Below, piece by piece: positions 1 through 10,380 of a stretch of 64,000 bases of DNA. The notes below the pieces were generated by a model, which saw only the letters and a list, made by a program, of their open reading frames with translations, did no database searches and had not been told where the DNA came from. The DNA comes from Glycine soja. Lineage: Eukaryota; Streptophyta; Magnoliopsida; Fabales; Fabaceae. How positions within the stretch are numbered: position 1 is the first letter of the stretch; every line of letters starts with the position of its first letter. The stretch is from positions 7,055,261-7,119,260 of the forward strand of contig NC_041002.1 in the NCBI RefSeq assembly GCF_004193775.1. The letters run 5' to 3'. Position numbers and translations under genes: made by a program.

Positions 1-546
1 CAGAAAACGCAAATGAAACATTAAACAGAAACGTAAATGAACAGAAACGTAAATGAAAATAGAAGAAGAAGCAAGAACGAAACTGTAATTAGAAGCAGAA
101 AACGTAAAATTGCATTACGTGAATAGTAGCATCAAGCAGAAAAACGAAAACCCTAAAACAAAAGCTCTGAATAATGAATAGCATAACAGAATGCCCTGCA
201 CGAATCCCAAGGCAGCTATTTAAAAAGAGTCACTCAAAGTCATTGGGCCCTATTACAATACTCTAGCCCAAAACGAAATAAACACTAAACAACATAAAAT
301 AAAATTGCGAAATTTCCTAACTAGAAATTAACTAAGGTAAGCGCTGCTTTATTTTCCCTCTTCAAGTCCACAACCAAAATCCGGATTAAGCCCAATGTTT
401 CATTAATTCCTGAAATTAGATTAAAAACATCAAATTAGCTAAATGAGCCCAAATAATAAAACTGCCTAATTAATTGAGAATTAAGACCAATCAATAATTA
501 AAATGGTGCAAAAAGGGTTTAGAAAATAGAAGAAAATGGTGACACA
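1..546 (-). mobile_element. Edge of an LTR-type retrotransposon repeat
   Basis: No gene is visible here. On the minus strand the block starts at 546 with TGTGTCACC, a typical LTR 5' end, and continues as AT-rich, non-coding sequence to the window edge. To the right, hAT-like coding sequence begins within about 30 bp, so 546 looks like an insertion boundary. The other end and any target duplication lie outside the window, so this could also be a solo LTR or another repeat class. Confidence 0.4.
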
Positions 547-554
547 TCAGTTAT

Positions 555-1640
555 CTTACACAAATGACAAATAGAAGTTGTACTAGAAGTGTCAATGCCT
601 CAAGTCCTTTGCCATTGCTTACTCCTTCTTAATGTCCTATCGAACCTGCACATGCTAAAGCTCCACCACTATTAGAACAAGTGCCGGAGGTTCCTACACA
701 ACAAGGGTCAGAAGCTTTGTCTTCACAAACAAAGGTGCTAAAAAGAAAACCTGTCAAAACTCCTTATAGTGTTTGGGTTCATTTTTATAAGGTAAATGAT
801 GATGTTTTTTTGCAAGATTTGCCGAAAATCATATAAGGCTAATAGTTCTAAATATGAAACTACTAATTTGATGAAGCATGTAAGCGACTGTCAGAAAAAC
901 CCTAACAGGCAAGTTTATAAGAAATAAACGACTATTGACTATTGCTCTTGGAAAGGGATGTGAGGGTGACCCTAATGTTGTTAGTATGAAACTTGTTGAA
1001 TTCAATCAAGAGCGGACTCTTATAGCACTTGCAAAGATGATAATTATAGATTAAATTCCTTTTAAATTTTTTTAAAATGAAGGGTTTAGGAAGTTCATGG
1101 AAGAAGCTTAACCCTATTTTAAAATTCCATTTCGTGTGAATTTTGCTAGATATTGCATTTTAGTGTTCAATGATAAAAAGAAAAGTTGAAATGCTTGTTG
1201 TCTACAAATAAACAAATTATTTCACTTACAACTGATACATGGACATCAATCCAAAATGTAAACTACATGTGTGACAACTCATTATATTGATGAGGCATTT
1301 AGATTGCATAAGAAAATATTGAGATTTTGTTTCATTGTTGACCACAAAGGCGAAACCATAGGGATAACCCTAGAGAATTGCTTGAAAAAATGGGGGATTG
1401 AAAAAAAATTGTGTAATAATGGATAATGCAAGTGCTAACAATGCAACCATTTCATATTTAAGTAGAGGTCTAAGTGTTTGAAATGGTCATACTTTGTTGA
1501 ATGGAGAGTTCATGCATATGTGATGTTCCACTCACATGAAGGAAATTGACTCCTCAATTAGTAAAATAAGGGATGCATGTAAGTTTGTGAGGTATTCTCC
1601 AAGTAGGCTGACAACTTTTAAGAAGTGTGCGAAGGAAGTT
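555..1640 (+). pseudogene. hAT transposase, N-terminal part (BED zinc finger and start of core)
   Basis: Conceptual translation with frameshifts gives a BED-type zinc finger near 760-900: a VWVHFYKV-like aromatic segment, then an MKHVSDC segment with the His and Cys ligands. The first Cys pair is damaged. Then comes a VEFNQERTLIALAKMII segment (about 995-1040), the usual start of the hAT core. The only open stretch of note starts at 1536 with SISKIRDACKFVRYSPSRL, typical of plant Ac-like transposases. Many stops and frameshifts are present. The reading frame breaks off near 1640 and resumes after 2915, which dates the foldback insertion as later than the hAT. Confidence 0.75.
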
Positions 1641-2915
1641 AGTGATGCAATCCTACCCCCCCAAGGGCATTGGATAGAAGACTCCAAGAAGATTGGGACA
1701 GAGATGCAAGAGAAGGCCCTAGGGTTCTCATGAGCCTTAGGGTATATTTCAGGTCTATGGGCTAAGTATAAGTCAATTTATCTTTGTATATATTAGATTA
1801 AGGTTTCATTATTTTTGGGCCTTGTATTTAGGACTTCATAGTGTAGGGAGGGTACCCTAGTAATGAAAGATTTTTCAGCCCTTATTTTGTGATTTCACAT
1901 GCATTAAGTGTACTATTTGATGTGTGTGTGTGTTGAGAGATAAATTTAATTGAATTGGGAGAAGCCCAATCCAATTAAATTTTGGACCATCTTAAGGAGG
2001 AGGTGAACATTTGCTTGTTACACCCCATTGCCACATCATATAGTCACACTTTGTGCATGCCCTTCATGCTTTACATGCCTCATGACACCTAAGCACACTT
2101 AGTAGAGAATCTTGGACTTGATCTTGGATTAATGGGCTGAACCATAGCTAAAATTCACTAATCATAATTAGTGAAATTTTGGTTCCAAATTTGGCTCCAC
2201 AAATTCAAATTCAAATTCAAATTCAAGTGAAATTTGAATAGAAATTCAAATTTCCCTCCAATTTTGTGTGACACTTAAGCTGTAAATAGAGGCCTTGTGT
2301 GTGCATTTTTTCAACTTTGATCATTTGAGAATTACACTTCAAAGTTCAGACCTTAATTGAGGCACAAAATTTCATGCTACTTCTCTCCTTCTACCTCTAC
2401 TCATCTTCTTCTTGACTCATCCTCTCCTTGAAGTGGCGTCTCCAATCATCTTTCTTTCTTCTCCATTTTGCTGCCATAGATCTTCAAGAAGCAAAGGACT
2501 CCATTGATGAAGAAGATCCAAGGCCTACAAGCTCCACCTGGAGCTATATTATTAGTGAAATTTTGGCTATGGTTCAACCCACTAATCCATGATTAAGTCC
2601 AAGATTTTCCACTAACTGTGCTTAGGTGTCATGAGACATGTAAAGTATGAAGGGCATGCACAAAGTGTGACTATATGATGTGGCAATGGGGTATAGCAAG
2701 CAAATGCTCACCTCCCCCTTAAGATGGTCCAAAATCTAATTGGATTGAGCTTCTCCCAATTCAATAAATTTATCTCCCAACACACACACATCAAATAGTG
2801 CACTTAATGCATGTGAAATCACAAAACTACCCCTAATACAAAAACTAGTCTAGGTGCCATAAAATACAAAGGCTAAAAAATCCTACATTACTAGGGTACT
2901 CTCCCTTAACACTTG
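1640..2915. mobile_element. Foldback-like insertion with long inverted arms inside the hAT
   Basis: The hAT frame (…FKKCAKEV) stops near 1640 and resumes at about 2918 with LDVPTRW. Within the insertion, 1852-2162 and 2551-2911 are imperfect inverted copies of each other. Both carry GGGTACCCTAGTAATG at the outer end and the same block around ATCATATAGTCACACTTTG. The loop is about 390 bp. The left shoulder, 1640-1850, has a short open stretch ending in SKKIGTEMQEKALGFS that looks retroelement-derived. It could be a foldback transposon or two opposite LTR fragments. There is no transposase of its own. Confidence 0.55.
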
Positions 2916-3173
2916 ATGTGCCAACTAGGTGGAAATTCACTTATTTGATGTTAGATGTTGCTGAAAAATTTGAACAAGCTTCTTATCGCTTTGAGTATGT
3001 TAAGGCAGCATATGTGCTCACTCTTCTTACTAGTGAAGGAGGATGTCCTAAATAGGTTGATTGGAAACATGCTCGTGTTTTTGTGAGTTTTTTTTAAGGT
3101 TTTCTATTATGCAACTTTTTCTTTTATGGTTCATTGCATGTTACAACTAACAATTTCTTTAAGATGTTGGTTA
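2916..3173 (+). pseudogene. hAT transposase, central part
   Basis: The translation gives LDVPTRWKFTYLMLDVAEKF followed by ASYRFEYVKAAYVLTLL. This matches the plant hAT core, where LDVPTRWNSTY is the usual form; the Asn-Ser pair is changed here to Lys-Phe. A stop follows shortly after 3050. The block is cut at 3173 by the LTR-like insertion. Confidence 0.7.
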
Positions 3174-3487
3174 TGTGACACCTTCTACCCCGACATACAT
3201 ATATTGAAAGGAAATATAATAGCGGGAGTAATTTAAAAATATTTACTTCACATCTCAATATAAAACTTTTCAATGAAGTAAAAGGTTCACATTCACCAAT
3301 TAACCAAGTTAAAACTTATTGATAAGAATATAAAAACATGTTCCGGTTCCAAACAAAGACCGTACAAGTATTACTACTGAAATTCCAATGAGAAACATAG
3401 AAGTAAATCATGTTTAACTACATATCTTAAACTAGCATATGATAAAACAACATAAAACTCTAAGCCCCGATGTCACATCCTATCAGA

Positions 3488-4660
3488 GCATGGTGTTCCA
3501 TCGTCCTCTAGCATGAGATTATCTATAGCCATCCTGATGAGGACATGACCAAGAGCAAGAGCAAGGATCCACTTGAAGGACTTGGAGGACCTATGACAAG
3601 GGCTAGAGCAAGGAAAGCCAAGGAAGCTCTTCAACAAGTGTTGTCCATACTGTTTGAATACAAGCCCAAGTTTCAAGGAGAAAAGTCCAAGGTTGTGAGT
3701 TGTATCATGGCCCAAATGGAGGAGGACTAAATGACACCACTTTGTTTCAATTTTAGAGTGTTTAGTTTGTCTAAATAATGGCCCAATCCTTGTAAAGTTG
3801 GCTGACCAAAAATATGTTTTGGGTTAATCAACTAAAAGGGCTTTAGTTAGGTTTAGTTCAAGTTGTAATAAGGGCCCAATTGGCAACCTGGGCATCAGCC
3901 TTTTGGGAGACCAAATGGTGGCTGACTTGTTGGCTGTTGGGGGTGACTTTTGGTTGCCACAATTTCAGTTACACTCAGTCATTAAGTTTTTTTTAATTCC
4001 CTAGGTTAATGGCATTAAGTTATTTTAATTCTAGGTTAGTGGGCCATTACTAAAATCTGCTGTAAAGCTTCTATATAAGCTGAACCATTTTATCAATAAA
4101 CACAAGTTGAGTTTTATTCAGAAAATTAGAGTTTATCTCTTTTATCTTAGTGAGAGTGATTCTCCTAAATTCTTGAGTGATTCAAGAACACCCTGGCTGT
4201 ATCAAAGGACTTTCACAACCTTTGTGTGTTGCCCTCGCTGGAAAGAGTGATTCTTTCCTTCCTATCATCTCCACCCTTGTTCTTTCAAACCACAATTCCA
4301 GAAAATCCACCTCTGCCCAAAATTATCTCGTGACCATAACTCCCATTTTACACACTCAAATTAAGTGATTCTTGAGCCTAAATTGAATTTCAAAACGAGA
4401 CCTTTCACCTCGTTTTGGAATCACCTCATTTGGAGCCTTGTAGCTTCCGTTATTGCCATTTCTATATTTCTGTCCAGCCACCACTTAACCTACGTTTTAC
4501 CATCCCATTCATCCATTTTATGCCAGAAACCACCTTATTAAGACCCACGAAATTAACCACCTTATTTTCCATCCTTTCCTTAATCAATTTCCGCATTTTC
4601 CATCAAGTTTTAATCCTAGACGATCCTAAGTCAGCCCTTGTGCCATGAGGGTTCATATCA
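3488..4660 (+). mobile_element. Nested gypsy fragment: polyprotein C-terminus plus LTR-like 3' region
   Basis: The open stretch 3545-3730 contains GLGGPMTRARARKAKEALQQ and ends CIMAQMEED. This is the tail I associate with gag-pol polyproteins of soybean gypsy elements, where a GPMTRARAK-like motif precedes the stop. Downstream sequence has a TATA-like TCTATATAAGC at about 4070 and a CT-rich leader, as in an LTR promoter and R region. A short CACATCC repeat occurs near both ends (about 3473 and 4662) and may be a target duplication, though it is longer than expected for this class. No integrase or reverse transcriptase remains. Confidence 0.5.
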
Positions 4661-5440
4661 CATCCACCTAATCATCTACTCCCATAAACATAAGATTCGA
4701 GATCATCATAGGATCCAAACACAAACAAAACATAGGGAGTGAGTTATCACATTCCTAGCTAATAAAGACAAATGAGACAACATGTAGATATACATATTAT
4801 ATAAATGAAATACAACTTACTTAAACACAACTCACATCATTTCACCACTTATCGTATAACATCACGTCTCAATAGAACACGTCTCACACATTTTCACATT
4901 ATTCATGAACTCAAAGATCAAAACACAATATCACTCAACCAGACAATAATGATCAATACATAAGCATTATGTAACAGATATACTAAGACTTAATCTTAGA
5001 TGCAATGTGGTACCATGTCAATGAAAAACCTCGTCGGGCACCCAAGAATACATGACAAGACAGACCACACACTGGTAAGTCAAGTTACTCTCATTGGGTG
5101 AAATCATAGGAAGACCAGTCAGAATCATGCTGTTTTACAAGAATGCTCCAACCATGTGGGATTTGCACAAACTTAAAGGGACACTCAAATCAAGTGTATT
5201 TACTCCCAAGGCCCAGACTTCGAGAAGTCCATTGAGGCCTCTCCCTCCTGATTCAGGTCCAACCTAATTTTTTTTAACACATAGACTCTACCCTACCTAT
5301 GAAATATGCAATACACACAACTACTCAATTGTTTTTAAAATCATTTTAACTTGTCATGCCTCAAAGTGACTAGACTCGTCGGGTTCCTATAGTGGAACCC
5401 ATCATAAAATTCGTCACGCATTAACTCATCGCTCTTAAAG

Positions 5441-5747
5441 GGTCTTACAGTTGTGCAATTGTACAACTCATAACTCACAACTCAATGCGTACAACATCTC
5501 AATACACATGTTTCTTGCAATTCAACACATACTCAATTTATCATATACACCCAATCTCAATCACAATGTTATAATCCCAAAGCAACATGTTAAATGGTCT
5601 TACAATTGTGTGATTGTACAATTCATAACTCACAACTCAATGCATACAACATCTCAATACACATGTATCTTACAATTCAACACATACTCAATTTATCACA
5701 TGCATTCAATTTCAATCACAATGTTATAATCCCAAAGCAACATGTTA
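5441..5747. repeat. Tandem duplication, two copies of about 150 bp (155-bp period)
   Basis: Copy 1 starts at 5441 and copy 2 at 5596. Both begin GGTCTTACA and end CCCAAAGCAACATGTTA, with scattered substitutions. The duplicated segment is CA-rich and AT-rich, and its small open frames are by-products of base composition. It lies within the LTR-like insertion, so it is probably an internal LTR duplication. Confidence 0.85.
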
Positions 5748-7371
5748 TCACACCTCATGAATCATATACACATCACACAATATTAATATTTACATGGCAC
5801 AAAACATGCATATATTAAATTGAACTATATTATTTTCCATTAAAAAGAGTTAATAAATGATTAAACTAAAAATGCATTAAAAGTATTTATCATTGAATCT
5901 TAATATATTAATTTCCTTCAATTTAATTTTATTATTTGAACTATTAATTCCTAATTTATTTTAACAATTCATATACATATATTTGTGTGTGTGTGCATGC
6001 TATAATCATTAACACGTAATAAGCTTGAGACCAAAACATGACAAGGAACGTTTCCAACAATCTAATTCTCATGCTAATCTAATAAATCTTGTCCTATTCT
6101 TTATATAGCTTTATGATTATCCAATTGATTCAAGGGCAAAGTGCAACCCTGCCATTCGCTTGGTATCATGTAGTATTATATAAAAATCTTTCCAATCATC
6201 ATCAATAAGCAAAATACAAAAGTTGTCGTCAGTTAATTGAACAATAATATATTAAAATCAAATAGATATCTCATGACACAAATATACTAAAAGCGCACTC
6301 AATTCAAGATAATAAAACAATCAAACATACAATTTATGGGTACGAGAAATAAGAGAAAGACACACATTAAAATCATAGATAAATTTTTAAAGCACGAAAC
6401 AAAGGAATATAACACATCAATTTCACAACAATTTCACATTGAAACATCAATTGATCCATCAAACACAATCAGCTCGCGATCAAAAGCATGTGAACAAAAT
6501 TGAATTTCATAAAACATCCCAAAATTGATCCTCTAGGGATTCCTACACATGTTCATTCTAATCCCCAAGCGTGATTAACTCATCCCTTATCTCTAAGCGG
6601 GCTCACGTGTATAGTCTGACAACGATAGCGGTATCTCTAACGATTCCCTAAGATTCCTCAAGCTTTTTCTCTAGTTGCTCTGCTAGGATTTTCAAATGTT
6701 ATTAGAGCCTCAATTTCACTATCTTTGTGCGAGAGGCATATCTATCTCTATAGACATTATTTTACAAATCCCAACGGTGGGAATATGTAAAGATGGGTTC
6801 CAAAGGTGGTGTTTAACTTTTAGGATGATCCAATGGTTAACGAGTTTGGAATCATAATTTTACTGGGATAAGTTTGGGTGTATACGGAAAAAAAAATTGG
6901 GAGAGGAAGAAGAGAGAATGGATTTTGGAGGAAGAGAGAGAAGAGAACATGCTTAGGTTTATAAAAACTACTCTGACTTTAGGGCTATTTATATGCCTGG
7001 GTATTCTAAGTCTATCATTTAACCTATTTTTCTTTATTTTATTATTTTATAAAAATGAATTATATTTTACTCTTTTATTAAATAAATAACCAATTAAAAT
7101 ATCCTTTTATTTTCTAGAATATCATTTTACTCTATTTTCTAATATTATGAAACCCTTATTTTAATTAACAAAAATCTTTTTCTCTTATTTATTTAATTTC
7201 TAAAAATTCTATTAATTTCTAGTCCATATGACAAATCATTAAAATTCAATTTCAACCCAATATCTCACCCCAAAATATATACTTAATTTAATTAATTATA
7301 AAAACTCAAAATACACACTTAATAAATATCAATATATATTTATTTACCAAAAAATAGGGTGTTACAAGTTA

Positions 7372-8256
7372 AAATTCAGAAATCCCTGAACCAGTGGAGG
7401 CACAATGATAATCCAGTGATACAAAAGATGACAACTAATATGCAGCTAAAGTTTAATAAGTATTGGGAGAGTGGTGAGATAAACCATATTTATCGCTACT
7501 TTTCTTGATCCATAAAACAAATTTGAGTATATTGAATTTTGTTTTAAGAAAATGTATGGTGTTAAGAAAAGTGAAGACATGATGATAAAATTGGATGATC
7601 TCATAAAAAATTTGTTTGCGGAATATGTAATACAACATCCTGTTTCCATTGATAGTAGTACTTCTAGTACTCTAGCTTCAAACATTGCCTCAACAATTAA
7701 TGCAAACAATGGTGATGAGGATGAGGGTTGGGACGGTCAATTTAGATTGAAAATGAAGAAAAAACATGGTGAGGAGAAAAGGAAGGAGTTCAAAAGGTAT
7801 TTGGAGGATGAGATTGAAGAAGACAACCCTGGATTTGACGTTTTGGCAAGGTGGAAAATGAAAGCAACCAAATATCTTGTTCTTTCTTTCATGGCTAGAG
7901 ATATACTTGCCCTTCCAGTGTTTACTGTGTCATTTGAGTCCGTATTCAACACAGGAGGTCAATTACTTGATCCATTTCGTAGTTGCTTGAATCCCACTAT
8001 GGTTGAAGCTTTGATTTATGCCCAAAATTGGCTTAAAACTGGTAAGCAAAATGTTAATAATTTGTGGTTAGAATTAGATGAAATAGAAAAGATTGAATCA
8101 GGTATGAAAATTCCTAGTTTTTTTTATTTGTTTACAATATTCTATTCTAATGATATTTTATTTTAATTTTTAGAGTTGTATGGTTTGGCTTCAAATACTG
8201 CTAATGTTGGGACTAATACTAGGACTACTATTGGGACATTTAGTATTGGGAGTTAG
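7372..8256 (+). pseudogene. hAT transposase, C-terminal part with dimerisation domain
   Basis: After the insertion the coding sequence resumes with MQLKFNKYWESG, the segment before the C-terminal region of plant hAT transposases. After a frame break there is an open stretch at 7552-8166. It contains an acidic linker and then the hAT dimerisation domain (about 7815-8050): FDVLARWK, YLVLSFMARDILALPVFTVS, ESVFNTGG and the PTMVEALIYAQNWLK tail. The family usually has Pro in FPVLS/YPVLS and Ser-Ala before E-VFSTGG, so this copy has drifted. A stop at about 8255 follows a short Thr/Gly-rich tail. Confidence 0.85.
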
Positions 8257-8929
8257 GACCACTAGTTCTTAAGGTAATATTTTCACTGCTTTAAATATAA
8301 TGGCTATCTGAGAGAGGAGCTATTGGATATTGAACAAACATGTAAAATGTGTGTCATATTTAATTGAATTTTGTTATTGATACAGACTTGCAAGGAGTGC
8401 GGCATGACATTATGGTTGTCTAGCATTGCAGTGTTTGAGCAATTATCCAACATTGGATCTTATGGTTGTCCAAGTCCAACAAATTGCGTTATTGCTTTCA
8501 GTTTTATTTTGTATCATTATTGTTAGGTGTGTGAAGTACTTCAGATGAGAAACACCCTCAAAGTGGTGAGATATATTATGTCTTGGACAAATTGACTATG
8601 GACATGAAGGATTTTGGTTATAAGCCACAAAACAATTCAAATTAAAAAAAGTCCATTTGAGACTAATACATACTTATTATTCAACTTGTATTAATTTTTG
8701 CATAACTTATTCAAATTTAAATTTTGCAAAATAAAATTTTTAAAATGTTGTGACCCAATTGATCCAACCCAGCCTAACCCATTCATGACCGGGTTGGTTT
8801 GGGTTGGGTTTGATAGAAAATTTCTCAAATTCAACCTAACCTAACCCAATTTTTTTTGATTGGGTTGGGTGATGGGTTTAGCCAAACCCGACCCAACCCA
8901 ACCTATGTACACCCCTAGTTAAGGTAGCA

Positions 8930-9530
8930 TACAACATATTGGTTCACTATTTTGTGTGAAGAGGTGTGCAAGCCTGAGCAAAATACAGTGTTGGTCGACA
9001 CTATTGCAAGAGGTTGTTAGATGCCCTTAGAAAAAATCAGGTTGAAGCTTCTGTGTATCATGTTAAAAGATACGATATCAAAAAGACAAAAATTGATGTT
9101 GAGGAGCTGTTCAATCATGTCACACAACGAGGAGGAAAAATGAGGTCTGTTCTATTGAACGAACGTTATTGTGAGTGTGGAGTTTTTGAAGCCTATAGAT
9201 ATCTGTGCTCCTACGTCATCACAATGTGTGCCCATGTCCACATCAGCCCATATCAGTATGTAGACAATGTGTGCAAAATCAAAAACATCATTAAAGCCTA
9301 TTCGGGCAATTGGAATCCCCTTGGCTCCAAGGAAACCATTCTTGAAAAAAGTGAACCTATTATTGTTTTGGATGAATCCAAAATACGTGATAAGGGTCAA
9401 CCAAAGTCTATGCGCATAAGGAACAAAATGGATTGGATAGAATCTCAACACACACAAACATATAGCTAATGCAGGCATCAAGGCCACAATAAGACTAATG
9501 TCCACAGAATTGACATCAATGTGTCCATTG
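8930..9530 (+). pseudogene. Mutator-like (MULE) transposase C-terminus with SWIM zinc finger
   Basis: The open frame 9014-9469 (151 aa) carries a SWIM-type zinc finger: CECGVFEAYRYLCSYVITMC, where functional copies have C-x-C, then C-S-H before the last Cys. The His of the CSH motif is Tyr here, which removes a zinc ligand. Further on, HISPYQYVDNVCKIKNIIKA and WNPLGSKETI match the tails of plant MuDR-type transposases. The sequence upstream to 8930 is out of frame. The catalytic DDE core is absent, so this is a dead fragment next to the hAT 3' end. Confidence 0.75.
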
Positions 9531-10380
9531 TAATTTTAATGCATTTTGTTGTTCTTTAGTTTTTTTGATTTTCAATTTTTTTTTATACCTATAATATCAT
9601 TATTTGTTTTGGTAAAACAAAAATCAATATCTTTACTTTAAAAGGGAAATACAATAAATGATCAAAATATAGAAAACACATGAACATTACTTAAATATTA
9701 TTATCTTTTCAAATAAAATCAACCAAATACAATATTAAAAATTAAAAATATTAACACCGACACATTAAACCCTAACACTTAAACAATAACCCTAATCACT
9801 AAACTAAAATCTCAAATAAAATCAACTAAATACAATATTTGAAATCGTCCTTGAATTGACAACTTACCGGATCTACTAATTGATGCAAAATGTACCCATT
9901 CTAGTGATTTTGAATAATAATAAAAAACCTCATTAGGATTACACCTTAACCCTAAGCTCTAAACATTGGAATGAAACTGGTGAAGCACTACTAGGTGGCA
10001 TCTCTTGTGGCAATCACTAACATGACGCCACTTGATGAAATATCATAGCGTGGTGTCCCGTATTCATGTTTTTTGGGGAAATGAACTCGATGGTAGCATG
10101 TATTAAGGTGACACTTCCGGTTAGAGCATGTTTGAGTGATGCCATATGTATCCTATGTGATAAAAATTATCCATTCTAATAAATTGTTTATTGATCCACC
10201 CATTTAAGTAAATAATTTTTTAAGAAAAACTAAAATGGTAAATAAGGGGGCCAATGACCCCATTTAGGAATATTCATAATAATAATAAAAAGAAAACAGA
10301 AGAGAAAATCACACAACACAACACAAAGCAAAATCAATAGCCCTCACAAGAAGACCCTATCTTCCTCTTCCTCTCAGGGA
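9531..10380. other. Intergenic region and upstream sequence of the DUF155 gene
   Basis: No gene is visible. Around 9765-9810 there are scattered AAACCCTAA-type telomere-like motifs, not in tandem. At 9990-10120 a GTGGCATC/GATGCCAC-like sequence suggests repeat-derived DNA. The last 120 bp before the start codon are A-rich with an ACACAACACAAC stretch, plausible as a leader. I cannot place a TATA box with confidence. Confidence 0.4.

Larger units (their letters stand above)
3174..7366 (+). mobile_element. LTR-like retrotransposon insertion (gypsy-type solo LTR, about 4.2 kb with nested fragment)
   Basis: The insert begins TGTGACACC at 3174 and ends GGTGTTACA at 7366, the imperfect TG...CA inverted ends of many Ty3/gypsy LTRs. 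The flanks are GGTTA (3169-3173) and AGTTA (7367-7371), a 5-bp target duplication with one mismatch. It separates two parts of the hAT transposase. No polyprotein belongs to it, so it is probably a solo LTR. It contains another gypsy fragment at about 3488-4660 and a duplicated 150-bp segment. Long AT-rich stretches in 5750-7360 hold no gene. Strand is nominal. Confidence 0.55.
547..8917 (+). mobile_element. Degenerate hAT (Ac-like) DNA transposon, interrupted by nested insertions
   Basis: The transposase relic reads on the plus strand in three blocks separated by two insertions. The 3' end is well marked. Positions 8750-8905 hold clustered GGGTTGGG and CCCAACCC motifs, as in hAT subterminal regions, followed by TGTACACCCCTA at 8906-8917, the reverse complement of a hAT-style terminal repeat (TAGGGGTGTACA). 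The matching 5' terminal repeat is not visible, so the left end is truncated or replaced by the LTR repeat at 1-546. Removing the insertions leaves about 2.9 kb, a normal hAT size. Frameshifts and stops show it is inactive. Confidence 0.75.

Noticed and set aside
9765..9810. Telomere-like AAACCCTAA motifs as an interstitial telomere
   Set aside because: Motifs are scattered and interrupted, not tandem; a short chance or repeat-derived cluster.
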